Source: Amorphochlora amoebiformis
Taxonomy: Eukaryota > Cercozoa > Chlorarachniophyceae
Length of the DNA: 64,000 nucleotides
Assembly: GCA_054601695.1 (NCBI GenBank)
Contig: BAAHQB010000406.1
Location: 60,043 to 124,042, forward strand
Direction: 5' to 3'
This document shows, piece after piece, positions 1 to 62,851 of the stretch. Each line of letters opens with the position of its first letter. The stretch's first letter is position 1. The notes below the pieces were generated by a model. It saw nothing but the letters and a program-made list of their open reading frames with translations, was not told the origin of the DNA and did not search any database. The position numbers were made by a program, and so were the translations under genes.

Positions 1-300
1 TCAAGTAATGAGGTTACGCTTTATGGCTTCCGTTTGGTGAGATTACGAGGTTATGAGGTGATGAGGTTATACGATTATGAGGTTATGAGCTTACGAGGAT
101 ACGAGGTTATGGTTTATGAGGTCTGGGTGTTTATTAGTCTGTGAGTAATGGCTTGCATTGTAGGTCATCGGTTGCAAGGTAGGGTTCGTGAGTTTGTGCT
201 TTTGCATGTGAGGGTTGGGAGAATCTGGGAGAGAATCAATCCGTCCAGGGGAATGAGTGAGATGTCCAATCACAACCACACGAGAATCACCCTAACCCTT
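1..300. repeat. Degenerate GAGGTTA-type simple repeat and unique flank
   Basis: Positions 1-125 are a run of short degenerate units of the form (A/G)TGAGGTTA and ACGAGGTTA. The rest to 300 is non-repetitive and carries no convincing exon. The open frames here are short and show no recognisable protein character. The region lies upstream of the recognised exons of gene A and may be intron or intergenic. Confidence 0.6.
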
Positions 301-344
301 ACCCTAAGCTAATTAAACGAAAAAGATTGAAGATCACGTGCAAA

Positions 345-560
345 ACCTGGCGAAAGACAAAGACCAAAGCCAAAGCAAAGGCCAAGGACAAGGGAAAGAC
401 AGGAGCCAAGACCAAGACAAGAGCGATGAGCAAGGGCAAGAAAACAGCCAAGGGCAAGGCCAAGACAAGAGCCAAGGGCAAGGCCAAGACAAGAGCCAAG
501 GGCAAAGACAAGAAAAGAGCCAAGGGCAAGGGCAAGACAAGAGCCAAGGGCAGGAGTACG
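345..560. repeat. Minisatellite with units AAGACAAGAGCCAAGGGC-like
   Basis: An imperfect tandem repeat of 18-24 bp units made of AAGGGCAAGG, CCAAGACAAG and AGCC blocks. Because unit lengths are multiples of three, two + strand frames stay open and would encode either Lys/Ala/Gly/Thr-rich or Asp/Lys/Ser/Gln/Gly-rich low-complexity sequence. It could be a low-complexity exon of gene A or non-coding. No splice-phase argument ties it to the downstream exons. Confidence 0.6.
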
Positions 561-829
561 TGATGGCTATCGGGCGATTCCAAGGGTCAAAACCCGTAAC
601 CTGAATCCCAATGCCTAAATTGACAACAAGAATCCCAACGCCTACATGATAACCCAAATCCTCACCGATAAACTCACCAACACCCAACCCTTAGCCATAG
701 ACTGATACCCAAACCCTTACCCATAACCTTACCCATTCCCATACCCTCAGCCAAACCCCCAAAACACATCCCCACCCTTATCCTCAAGCCTTCTACGTAC
801 TACTTACGCTAACCAACCCGAATCCAAAT

Positions 830-1000
830 CCGACCCCTAACCGAATCCGATCTCCAATCCGAATCCGAGCCTAATCTGAATCCCTCTAATCCGATCCGAG
901 CCGAATCCGAATCTGACCACTAATTCGGATCCGAGCCTAATCCGAATCCGAATCCGAGCCTAATCCGAATCCGAATCCTAATCCGAGCTTTAATCCAAAG
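830..1000. repeat. AATCCGAATCCGAGCCT-type tandem repeat
   Basis: Short degenerate units AATCCG and AATCCGAGCC repeat across this segment. Between 600 and 830 related ACCC/CCTA-rich sequence is seen. No gene was recognised from 560 to about 1365. A possible upstream exon of gene A lies at about 1368-1410 (after an ATCAG acceptor and before GTCATC), but its reading frame cannot be fixed. Confidence 0.55.
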
Positions 1001-1225
1001 TCAAAGCGCCAGAGAGTTTCCTTGCGTTACGAGAGGGGTGTGAGTAGTGATTGATTGAGTGTGATGTGTGTCTTTTTTTGTTGGCTCTTAGCTGGCTTTT
1101 GGATGGTGTTTCAACCTGCATTAACGCAAAGTAACTCAACATCAAAATTATATAACATCAAAACCAAATGTATGCTTGCATGTATGTATATCTATATGTA
1201 CAAATGTATTTATATCATAAATACA

Positions 1226-1292
<67 letters not shown>

Positions 1293-1300
1293 CAGATATA

Positions 1301-1334
<34 letters not shown>

Positions 1335-1455
1335 TGTTAGATACATAGATATTTAATACGTATCAGTTGTTTGTCGAAAACAATACTTCCGAACCTCATC
1401 ACGCCTCTGGTCATCCAACGATAAACACTTTATCAATATATTATATATTCTATTC

Positions 1456-1630
<175 letters not shown>

Positions 1631-1867
1631 ATGTATGTACATAAGGATGTATGAACGGATGTACAAGTACCTAAGATGAGACATGTATGTATGTGTGTGA
1701 TGTATAAGTACCTAAGATGAGACATGTATGTATGTGTGTGATGTATAAGTACATAAGTTGAGACATGTATGTATGTGTGTGCATGTGGGTATGTACGTAT
1801 GAATGTGGCTATATGCGTATGTATGTGGGCATATGTGTGTGCATGTTGGCATATATGTATGCATGTG

Positions 1868-1945
<78 letters not shown>

Positions 1946-1978
1946 GGGCATATATTTATGCATGTATTGTATTTTTAG

Positions 1979-4917
<2,939 letters not shown>

Positions 4918-6053
4918 TCTAGGACCTATTCTGTTCTGTTACTACGACGAGATCGGAGTCTTCCCCTGCATTTGTTAGTCCGATTGAACTTGAAACTTTC
5001 AATTCGTCGGTTGTTGAGGTTACTAATGTGGATCTAAGAACGTATTTTACTCACAATCGTGACTAGAACACCTGAACACTTTGGTTTATGCTTTCATGCG
5101 GCGGAAGCGTAGTGCATAATGTACAGCACAGCAAGCACAGCACATATATAGACAAATCGCAACAAAGCGTATGCATTGGAAAAACTTGCACTGATGAAAT
5201 TACATTGACTACATATACTGAGATATATTGCAATGTACTATATTTATCTAGTCTTTATCGTCTATACCGAATCACTGCACGTGTGCATCACTGGTTGTAA
5301 TGCGGGAAGGTCGGAGTATCCGTAATAAATCTAGAAAATACTAGAAATCTAGTACCAGACCATTGATGCAGCATGCAGGTCCATTGTCCTTGTGAACAGT
5401 TGAATTACATCGGTGATACAGCATGGACGCTTGAATTATCTCACTTAGTATTATTGATTTCTAAACATTCCCAGTTTATGGGAAGGTCTGCCTGTGCAAG
5501 TATTACTACGTAATCTATACTCTAGATACTTAGTTTCGGAGCCTAAATGCATAGGTAAGTCGTTTAGAAAAGCAACTTCCGTGCCACTGAATACAGAGGT
5601 TTGCGCATTGCAGAAGTCGGTATATTGGATGTCGATTCGACTTCCGCACCTTCCTGTTGAATCCTGTCATGCGTACAAGAGCAACACGACCCGTTCGCGG
5701 CTTACACAAATCTATGTGTATGTACTCCACGTACTAGATGTAGATGCGTATACATGTACGTGCACTAGTATATAGAGTGTATGTACATAAAATTTACTTG
5801 CACTATTATCTAAAGTCTATGTACGCTAATGTGCGTACGTATATACATGGACGTATATATGTACGTAGTAAACATTGGATAGATGTACGTACGCATGCAT
5901 GCGTACGTACATATTACTATGATGCCGCTACGTACGTTTGAAGTACTACATTTTTATAGTTGTACGTACGTGCTAGATCTACTTAATGTACGTACGTAAA
6001 CATATTAGTACGGCAACTGTATGTAATCAAATCAGACAAAGCTACGACATGTG

Positions 6054-6135
<82 letters not shown>

Positions 6136-6395
6136 ACCCTCATAAATATAACATCATGCTGTAGCCGCGGCGATGCCCGTATCTACTAGTCTAGCGTATT
6201 GCGTATGCTAACTACTTCTACTTCACGGGCTTTGCGGCAATTCACTCTCTTGGGGAGATTGTTTTGCATTTAGTGCATACATACGGTGCACTCCATTGAC
6301 CTAGATCTACAGACGATTCAAAGTTAATTATTCCGAAGAAACAACTGGAAAACATAAAGTGATAGATACTAGAGATAGTCCTATACTGATGATTT
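4918..6395. other. Tail-to-tail intergenic spacer A/B, CTAG- and GTAC-rich
   Basis: The spacer lies between the stop of gene A and the stop of the ankyrin gene. No exon with splice support was seen. Positions 5320-5545 contain many CTAG tetranucleotides, and 5700-6000 many GTAC/CGTACG palindromes. A (TA)n array occupies about 6060-6133. It probably holds both 3' ends. Confidence 0.6.
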
Positions 6396-23557
<17,162 letters not shown>

Positions 23558-23765
23558 TCCAAATTTACACAACTACCCGCCTCGTCGACACCCAAGGCTC
23601 CCAGAAATATGACCTTAGGGAATTCAACCTAAATCCAACCCAAACACGTGACAAGGTTGGGTGACCAAGCATAAATTTTTAGGGACATCCCGAGGACGCA
23701 ACTGAGGCTGAAACGCGCGTGCGCCTTTTCGACCCGGTTCTCGTCACAACTCCCTTTTCCACCTC
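23558..23765. promoter_or_regulatory. Shared head-to-head promoter region of genes B and C
   Basis: The 208 bp between the divergent start codons of the ankyrin gene (ATG at 23557, minus) and gene C (ATG at 23766, plus) must hold both promoters and 5' UTRs. It has moderate base composition and no TA array. A CACGTG palindrome lies near 23645, and an A/T-rich patch (AAATTTTTAG) near 23672. No TATA box is assigned. Confidence 0.55.
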
Positions 23766-25597
23766 ATGCGATCTGCCAATGATAAAAATATCGATGATAT
23801 CGTGGCTGAAGCTTCGCGCTTGGACAGCCTGCTGGAAAATGCGCAGAATCGAGGTGGATTTTAACCTGGTTCGCGTCCAGTTCACATGTGAACGCTAGTC
23901 GATGACATTGACTGACAGCAAGTTTATCTCAGGGTATGCGGTTGGTCCGGATATGATGCAAGGGCTCACCGGTGCAGAGCAGAGGGTTCTTCGCAAACAG
24001 TTGGGTGACAAACATCTTTTGGTGTCAAGTTTGCTAACTAAATGTGCATTCTAGATACCAGCACGCGCTCCGCGATCGGGCCCCTCCCGTCTCCTACGAT
24101 CCCCCGACCACCAGGCATGCGTGGAGAGCGAACCAAACAAGTGTGCTACACCCTCTCGCATCCCGGACTTCCGCACTTTCACTTCGAACGGACCCCAAGC
24201 ACAACGAGTCCGCGAAACAGAGCGGAGCGGACAATTTCGATCAACACTCCAGACCGTACTCGTCAACCCACAGTCAAGATTACATGTCGCATCGTCAAGA
24301 CTACCAGGCTGCCTCAGGCGGATACTCCTCAGCACACCGGCAGGGACACAGTTCTAACGAATTCGGGACCTCCTCGCGTCCCTACATGCCAGCCAAGAGG
24401 GAGGGATGGTCTAAGCAAGGATATCCGGAGGGGAGTACGGACGTAGACAGATATGATCCCAGAGGACCTGTACGGTACCGTGAGAATGATCGCGACTTTG
24501 AAACTAACTCTCCCGAGCGCAGAGAATATAAGCAGGACTCAATGTACTCAAGCCACCCAAGTACCACGTATCTACCGAGAGATTCAAGCAACGCTTTGCA
24601 TATAGTTAACAAATCGACATTACCGGGTTACTCTCAACCACAATCACCAGCTCGGCCAAGGATTTCAAGGACTCGTGGTAAAGGCGCTTGTGCAACAGGG
24701 AACGGGAGTGGGGTGGCTTCGATTCTCTCGTGGGACGATCGAGGAGCCAGCCCGTATTCCGTGCGAGAGTCGATCACAGGCAAGCCAAACACCTGCCCGA
24801 AAGGCTCCTCTCGTCGCTCTGGTAAGCAGTGGGGGGGGTTATCTCCACAGGCGGCAGGCATAAAGACGGGGCGCCGTGGCGAAGAATTTCGATTCCATAC
24901 CCGAAAGAAGTTCAACCACTACTCGCGCGAGGCTCCTTTCGATAAGGATGCCTCTATTTCCGCCTTTCCCACTGATCGTCCCTCCACCTCCACCTCATCA
25001 ACCCGACATTTACAAGAGGGGGTTGGAGGGGTGAATAGAAACACTCCAAGAGACTCCGCCGCAGGTAGGTTCACGAGGTCGAAATCTAACCTGAGTACCG
25101 GTTCCCGTTTGGGGTTTGGGGGGGGCTACGACGGCGAACGCTTCTCGCAGACCACCAATTACTCCAAGTCGCCACCCCCGTCAGTTTCTCGATACACCCA
25201 AGACCCAAGGAACTTTACACCATCCGCAGGGAGTACACGCTCAGGAAGAGATGAAATGAGGCCTGCCTTTTCCGCTCCAGGAGTAGGATATTCGTCTTCA
25301 TCCCCACGAAATCGATACTCAACAGGGAGAGAAAAGTCGTATTCGACGACACAAGAGGGCGGGGGATATTCTGGCTCAGGCTACCCTGAAAACGCGGGGG
25401 GGTACTCTACGAGGGGGAATTATACAGGATTGTCTCATGAGAGTAAGGGGGGGGGGTATGAGAACAAGTATCCGGTTGCCAAGGAGGTGAATAAAGGTGT
25501 GATAACCCACGATTCTGTCGGAAATTTTGTCTTAGCCTGAATTTAGTTTTATCTTCCTTATGTATTATACATATATATATATATATATATATATATG

Positions 25598-25663
<66 letters not shown>

Positions 25664-25672
25664 ATATAAAGA

Positions 25673-25715
<43 letters not shown>

Positions 25716-25740
25716 GTATATGTATATGTATGTGTATATG

Positions 25741-25782
<42 letters not shown>

Positions 25783-25852
25783 CATATAATATATGTATAT
25801 AATATACATATATATATATATATATATAAATATAAATATAAATATATACATA

Positions 25853-25904
<52 letters not shown>

Positions 25905-26552
25905 CATATATATATATTTATTTATATATATATATACGTAGATAAAAATCAAATAAATATATATATATATATACGTATAATTGTTCATGCATATACTCAT
26001 ATGTTAATGTTCATTTTACTGAAAACACGTTGCTCGGGGTACTGTCTCCACCCAGCCTGATTTGTTCTCCTCACAATCTCGCTTCTATCTAATTGTCTCG
26101 CTTCTGTCTCTTTGTCTCGCTTCTGCCTCACTCTCTCGCTCTCCTTCGCTCCGTTCTCTGTTTTTATTGGCTAAAGGAAATCTGGGTTGGGGGCTTAGAC
26201 AGTGGGTATTCGGGTTGCTTCCAATGTGAGGAATCACCATAGTTTGAGGTCTAATTGTTTTCAATCTCTCTGGGGTTTCGGGGCAGTCGAGGGCTCAGGA
26301 GGGCTCGACCCGCAAAAGTTCGGGATTGTGTCGGAGAATGGACTCATCCGTGTGCACAAGGAGGTCGAGAAGGCTCTCTACGACTCGATTCAAGTCGATG
26401 AGGTCAAGATGAGTAACCTTTAGAGAAGAATAATAATCATATGCTTGCACGTTCTGGTTCGAGTGACATTGATTGTAATTATATGTCTGTACGGTAAGTA
26501 TACATCCGAGGTGCTCAACATATATCTCGACATTTATCTAACAATAGGTTAA

Positions 26553-26639
<87 letters not shown>

Positions 26640-26708
26640 TACATATAATATATTTACATTTTCTTTAGTTACGATTTACGTGTATATACACATATATGTA
26701 CATATGTG

Positions 26709-26771
<63 letters not shown>

Positions 26772-26953
26772 GTATATACATACATATATATATATGTATA
26801 TTACATATATATATATATATACCTCCCGATTTCCCTCTCGATCTCACTCTAGACCACTCTCTCTCTCTCCCTCGAGAAGCTGAGAGAGAGAGAAACACCT
26901 CTTCCTCTCGAGAAACCTATGTCTCCGGACACCTTTCTCACTTTCTCTCAAGA

Positions 26954-26994
<41 letters not shown>

Positions 26995-28140
26995 AAGACA
27001 GATCTCTCTCTCTTCACAAAGATACCTCTCTCTTTCTCTCAAGACAACTCTCCCTCTCTCTCAAAGACCATATCTCTCTCAAAGACATCTCTCTTTCTCT
27101 CTCAAAGACAACTCTCTCTCTCTCTCAAAAACAACTCTCTGTCTCTCTCAAGACTCCTCTCCCTGTCTCTCCTCAAGACACTTCTCTCTCTCTCTCAAGA
27201 CAACTCTCTCTCCTTCAAGACAACTCTCTCTCTCTCTCAAGACACCTCTCCACTCTCTCTCTCTCTCTCTCGAGACCTCTCTTTCTCTCTCTCTATCTCT
27301 CTCTCTCTCTCTTTCTCTCTCTCAAGGCAGCTCTTTCGAGATACCTCCCTCAACATCTCTCTCAAGACACCTCTCTCGAGACACCTTTCTCTCAACCATC
27401 CTCTCTAGATTCTCTCTCTCTCTCTCATCCTCTCGCCGACGATCTGCAATACTGCAGGCCAAGGGCCTCCACGACTCCGGACTTCTGACATTTGACGACA
27501 ATGGAGAACTCTTCGTTGACCCGCGCGTCCTCAAAATCCTGGACCAAAACTTCCTCGACTCATTCAATAACTCAAACCGCACACATACAAATACACCTAC
27601 ACACACACAAACCAACACCACGCCCATTCCCCCCGAAACAAGTTACACCCGAGATCACTTCAACAACACCTACGATGGATCACTCACTTTCAAATCCTAT
27701 GATCGGCCGAGTCCCGCGCGCTTGAACACACAGGCAGCGACGTCTCCAAGATTGCCAACCCCTCCTCCACGCTCCGAGGCGAAGGGACCGAGGCTTGCCT
27801 GGGGGGCTCAAGGACAGTCGCCGAGGGTGGATGGGGGAGGGGGGAAGGAGATGGGCGGGGTGGATCGAATGCTTTTAAAGACTCTGGGAGAGGCGGTGTA
27901 TGGGCAAGGTATTACGGTTCCATCTTTTCTTTTTTTTTTTCCCATTATACGTGTGTTTACTGGGTCTTTGTTGTGTGTGTTGGTGTACTGTAAGTATACA
28001 CACATATGAAAATACTGATTTTTTATGTATTTATATATATATATATATGTATGTATGTATATACGAATAATTATTGTTATTATTATTACCCTTATTATTT
28101 TTATTATTATTGTTAATACTATTATTATTATTATTATTAA

Positions 28141-28185
<45 letters not shown>

Positions 28186-28186
28186 C

Positions 28187-28222
<36 letters not shown>

Positions 28223-28298
28223 TATATTTATATATATACGTATATTTATATATACATTTACATATAAATATATGTATATTTATGTATACATTTACATG

Positions 28299-28330
<32 letters not shown>

Positions 28331-28682
28331 ATAGATTGATATATATATAGAGAGAGAGATTGATATATATATATATATGTGTGTGTGTGTGTAGACTACA
28401 TGATAGGAGCATGTATAGTGGCTCTGCAGATATCTCATCACTATCAAGGCCGTTAGAACTCCGTGTAAACATGTTATCTCCATCAGGGCCGTTGAAACTG
28501 TGTTGCCGTTGAAACTGTGTTGTAGATATGTTATTACATCAAGGCCGTTAGAACTGCCGTGTAGATATGTTATGTGCATCATAGCCGTATACTGTGTTGT
28601 TGATATGTCATCACCATCAAGGCCATGAAACTGCTGTGTAAATACTTACATGGTACAAGCGTTAATAAATATATCCTATATT

Positions 28683-28715
<33 letters not shown>

Positions 28716-28979
28716 TATATGTGTGTGTGTGTGTATTGTATATTACATCCGATGTACAAATCTCCCAGGCACCTCGGTTCATTCGGTATTTCGAAACCTG
28801 GCAAACGGAAAATACATTCCGAAACAAAGGTTACACACACACTCACAACAAAACACACAACAGCATTTATCGCTTCATCCAACTCACTGGACACATCGCA
28901 TCATACTCTTTATTTCACAGAAAAAAGCGTTCGTAACGTGTTATCCGCGTTAGGTTTGTCGCAAATATGCGTAGCATAG
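23766..28979 (+). CDS. Gene C: 777-residue Ser/Gly/Tyr/Arg-rich protein of unknown function
   Basis: Exons 23766-23853, 23933-24021, 24062-25496, 26287-26402, 27458-27908, 28430-28464, 28769-28829 and 28921-28979 (TAG) join in phase and sum to exactly 778 codons. The start reads [20 protein letters not shown], an acidic/helical N-terminus, followed by [20 protein letters not shown]. The large exon is low-complexity, rich in Ser, Gly, Tyr, Arg and Pro, with SSxxxxYS-type motifs, and is predicted disordered. The 3' exons are more ordered: [20 protein letters not shown], then [20 protein letters not shown], then [20 protein letters not shown], ending [18 protein letters not shown] recognise no domain. 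Introns 1 and 2 are compact (79 and 40 bp; the latter contains GCTAACT, a good branch site), while introns 3-6 are long, and 3, 4 and 6 contain TA arrays. Intron 4 also holds a CT-rich tract. The exon at 28430 is followed by tandem decayed copies of itself. A disordered cytoskeletal, ciliary or RNA-associated protein is conceivable, but nothing proves it. Confidence 0.76.
26870..27430. repeat. CT-rich microsatellite tract ending at an acceptor
   Basis: About 550 bp of CTCTCT runs with periodic AAGACA/AAGACC interruptions lies in gene C intron 4, just before the acceptor CTGCAG at 27457. The plus frame reads SLSLSL and is not considered coding, because exon 27458 joins exon 26402 in phase 0 without it. 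The tract forms an extraordinarily long polypyrimidine stretch. Confidence 0.85.
28430..28665 (+). repeat. Functional exon plus about four decayed tandem copies (gene C)
   Basis: The exon 28430-28464 encodes [12 protein letters not shown] (first codon shared). Downstream, similar 30-45 bp segments recur at about 28474, 28530, 28575 and 28607 (for example ACATCAAGGCCGTTAGAACT), each keeping the CATCAAGGCCGTTAGAACTG core but with indels. Only the first copy fits phase with both neighbouring exons. Confidence 0.7.
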
Positions 28980-46826
<17,847 letters not shown>

Positions 46827-47236
46827 CGCAAGGCCTCGCAGCGATGAAGGCCCGATGGCCTGCCGCTTGCCGGCTAAAAGGTCTGTTTGGGAGGGTCAGG
46901 CGCCACGCAGAGCAGCCGACGAATTAACTGAAAGTTACTTTTTGAAAATAATTCTTCGGATATAGCCTACCAGGGTCCTTGGCACGTGTCTTGAACACAT
47001 TTTAATCGTCCGACTGATTGGTATTCGCCGAAAAGATGTACAACTATCCCCCGGTAGTGACGTATTATTTCTGGTAATTTCGTGCGAACATTTTATACCC
47101 TTTCTCGAAAAAACGAAAACACAGAAGTGAGCTTTGGGCGGCCCGAAGAATTCTGGATTCCTTTCGCGGGAAAGATCCAAATTGGGGTGTCACATCAGTC
47201 GTCCCAACCTCCTTCCAACCCCGACCACTCTCATCA
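46827..47236. promoter_or_regulatory. Shared head-to-head promoter region of genes D and E
   Basis: 410 bp separate the divergent ATGs of the protease (46826, minus) and the methyltransferase (47237, plus). There is no TA array and the base composition is ordinary. It must contain both promoters and 5' UTRs; no individual element is assigned. Confidence 0.55.
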
Positions 47237-48567
47237 ATGGGGGCTGGCTGCTCAATGGAGAAACAAAACAAGGGTTGTCATAGCAGGCCCCCCCGAAAGG
47301 ATGGTGTAAGCGACATCAAGAATTTCGACTGCAGGTAAGCCGTTGCCGGGGAAGCGGGCGGGTGCTGGTGGTGACCGTGGTTATTTTTATTAGCGGCGTG
47401 GTTTTCCCAGACCACGAAGACCTAGATCTGGTTCGTTCTCTTCACAAGCCTTCTACGAAATCCGTGAAGCGCTTCTCCGTGGCAAACGTCAGCACGGGAT
47501 GGTCGCTCAAGGAGAACCACGGAAGGAACCAGCGGGAGTCCCAACCTTTGGAAGGAATCGAAGCAATTTATGCCGACTCACGTTTGAACTCAGAGTACGG
47601 TTGCATTCCTTTTCTGTTAGGTTCACTCTTGATATAGTTTTTAAGGCCCGGGGACTCCGACAGAGGACTGGCGGACCAGGCCGGAACTCAGCTACTTTAC
47701 GGGGAAATTTTACCGGAAGGTGAAGAAAACATCATATACCTCAAATATCCTTACACCGGCAAACCTTCTAGGCGTTAAGAAAATGATGGGAAAAGCGTAC
47801 CTCAACGCGGATGACGGTGCGGAAACCAATCACGATGATTCGCTCTTTTGCAATATTAGTCATCCCTTCCCCCTTTTGCAGCCAAAGTACTTCTTGATAT
47901 CGGCTGTGGGCGTGGAAGATTGGCCATCCAGTGCTTCGATGAGTATGATTTCTCTCGTGTGATTGGTGTGGAGGTGTCGGTCAAGCGTTTCAACGTATGT
48001 TGCGCTGCGTTGACCCGTTACGAGGCTTATTGCAAGAAGAATGGAAGAACGCTATATCGGTGAGTTCCCTGTGACGAGTTAGATACAATAGCATGAACCT
48101 TGATAAGTGACTCTATATTTTTTCTCAGGGAGGTGAACGTAAAGTCTGGCTTGAAGGAGTGCACTCAGAATCGAATCAGCACTGAATATATTGCAAAAAA
48201 ATCTTTTGGCACGCTAACGATGCGAAAGCGACGATTAGAATTCTACCGTCAAGATATCGGGCAGTTAAAGATGCTTATTTTGGAAGCCAATCCCACTATT
48301 GTAACGATGGATGTCGCCTTCTCCAAGGTCCCAAACGCTATCGCTGATGTTCTAGATTCTCTCGCTCCTGGAACTCGGGTGCTCTCTTACGAGAACCTCA
48401 AACTCAAGTGGCCCAAGAGCAAGGAATTTCCCTTCTCTGAACATCACAAGTCCATCAAGTATAAGACCAGCTGGAGTCCGGATCCAGGATACCACTTTTA
48501 CTTCTGGAAGAAGATGCGGAGCTCTAGCAATTCTAAGCGACAACACTGCGGCATGATCTTCGATTAG
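47237..48567 (+). CDS. Gene E: DOT1-like SAM-dependent methyltransferase with N-terminal MGAGCS
   Basis: Exons 47237-47334, 47394-47594, 47646-47719, 47772-47816, 47882-48059 and 48129-48567 join in phase and total 1035 bases (344 residues plus TAG). Introns are 51-69 bp, one with a GTGAGT and one with a GTAAGC donor. The chosen ATG gives MGAGCSMEKQNKG; Gly2, Cys5 and Ser6 fit N-myristoylation with adjacent S-acylation. An in-frame ATG at 47255 is an alternative that would lose this motif. The catalytic part contains LLYGEILPEGVKKMM (DOT1-like loop), VLLDIGCGRGRLAIQC (SAM motif I), VIGVEVSVKRF (acidic ribose-binding Glu) and TIVTMDVAFSKV (position of the DOT1 NNFAF motif), then a strand near TRVLSYENLKLKW. 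A protein methyltransferase is likely; a histone substrate is only by analogy, and a membrane-anchoring motif argues against a purely nuclear role. Confidence 0.9.
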
Positions 48568-48923
48568 CCTGGGCCGAGTTCCTCGATTATGAACTTCGGC
48601 ACCAACTACCACGTTCCCTAGTCCCCAAGCTCAACTAGCTAGTATTGCGTGGGCTGTGCATCGATCGAAGTTGCAAAGTTGTACAGTTAATTCAGTATAT
48701 CATACCAAATAACTCATAGTGCATATATATCTAAAATATATATATATATATGTAAATATCTATATGTAAGTATAGTATTGATACTATGACTCATGATGTA
48801 GATCATATAATATCCATAACCGTACGAAGTTTTATTAGTAATTATACATTGGATACACAAATAGACTACCAATAGTCGTGAATCAGAATCTCGTGATGAA
48901 CTTAATTGATCTAGTTGATTGCG
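48568..48923. other. Tail-to-tail spacer E/F with CTAG motifs
   Basis: 356 bp between the stops of the methyltransferase and the acyltransferase. It contains CTAG several times (near 48618, 48636-48642, 48911), including AACTAGCTAGTATTGCG, and a small TA patch near 48735. It presumably carries both poly(A) sites. No exon is seen. Confidence 0.55.
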
Positions 48924-61714
<12,791 letters not shown>

Positions 61715-62851
61715 AAGCTGTTTACAAAGTCATCACACACTAACAAAACCACAAAACTTTCTCCATCTCATCCCTCCCCATTCCATCTCTATTCCACCCC
61801 GTTTCAGCCTTAGGTTAAACACTTCATGCGCAATAATACCATTGTGAGGATCAGATTATATTCAGCATGTCTTAGTCCGAGGACCATTAATTCTTTATCA
61901 TTGTTAGGGGTGGGTTAGGGTTATGGTTAGGGTTAGGGTTAGGGTTAGGGTTGGGTTTAGCCAGATTAAAAGAGAGCCTAGGGAAAAGGGTAAGCGCTTC
62001 GAGAATCAGGGTCAGGGTCGGGGTTACTAGAGTTGGGGTTTGGTTAGGCTGGGGTGGTGTGGTGTGTTAATCCCATCCATCCGACCCAAAGAGAAACCCC
62101 TTGGAAAGAGAGGAGAGAGCGAGAATGGTGATAAGAGAGTGCGAACGAAGACGACAGATCGAGAGATCGAGAGATCGAGAGATTGAGAGATCGAGAGATC
62201 GAGAGATCGAGAGATCGAGAGCCGAGAGCAAGGGCCGGCTAGCAGGAGGGATCTGGTTGCATATGCAGAGGAGATAAGGGGGAAAGCGGGGTGAGCAATC
62301 GAGGGGGAAGCGACGGAGGGAAAAGATGTGCATAGGTGAATGATGCACAGTGAGGTAAGTTGTAAGGATTCCCAAACGCTCTGTGCATGCATTTCTAGAC
62401 AAATAGATTCAAGGCGAGTCAAAAACATGACGGGGAGGAGAGAGACTTCGATTGGATTTTTCGAAATTTAGACAACACACATACAGAACATACGCACATA
62501 CACGCACACACGCACGTGCACACAAAACCTCATCGCACGCTCGGTCCAAGCGTCCAATCATCTCTTCCAGAATATCGTCCCGCCACTACCACGCGAAAAC
62601 AACCGGGATTCGCGAATTTACCCGGGATGCTCCGGTATCGACGGGTCTTAAATCAAAATTCTGTCGAAAGGAGCACAATACGTGTGTTTGAAAGCTCAGA
62701 CCGGTTGGATCACACCTGTCTGTCCGGGTCACACCCATCCGGCTTGAACCGCGAAATTAAAAATAATAAAAGAGAACAAGTCGGTTATCAGAATCTGTGA
62801 CAAGTCAAACATGTCACACCTCAGACACACCGCCAGCCAGAAACCAAGAGA
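61715..62851. promoter_or_regulatory. Head-to-head spacer of genes F and G
   Basis: About 1,140 bp between the divergent ATGs of the acyltransferase (61714, minus) and gene G (62852, plus). It contains the second TTAGGG tract (61915-61950) and the GATCGAGA array (62155-62225). There are open frames on both strands, but none with splice or family support. Promoters and 5' UTRs of both genes are expected here. Confidence 0.45.
62155..62225. repeat. GATCGAGA octanucleotide tandem repeat
   Basis: Seven to eight units of GAGATCGA in the divergent spacer between genes F and G. The minus frame reads as Ser/Ile/Leu/Arg repeats and is not supported as coding. Confidence 0.85.

Noticed and set aside
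299-604. Lys/Ala- or Gln/Gly-rich protein at the window start
   Set aside because: It is a minisatellite open in several frames on both strands. No splice evidence connects it to gene A, so it is listed only as a repeat.
23679-23885. Minus-strand 68-residue frame upstream of the ankyrin gene
   Set aside because: It overlaps the first exon of gene C in antisense and has no phase-compatible link to the ankyrin exon 1.
26696-28009. 437-residue plus-strand frame beginning in TA and running through SLSLSL sequence
   Set aside because: Most of it is intron: the TA and CT tracts. Only 27458-27908 is kept as an exon, because it joins the neighbouring exons in phase and has protein-like composition.
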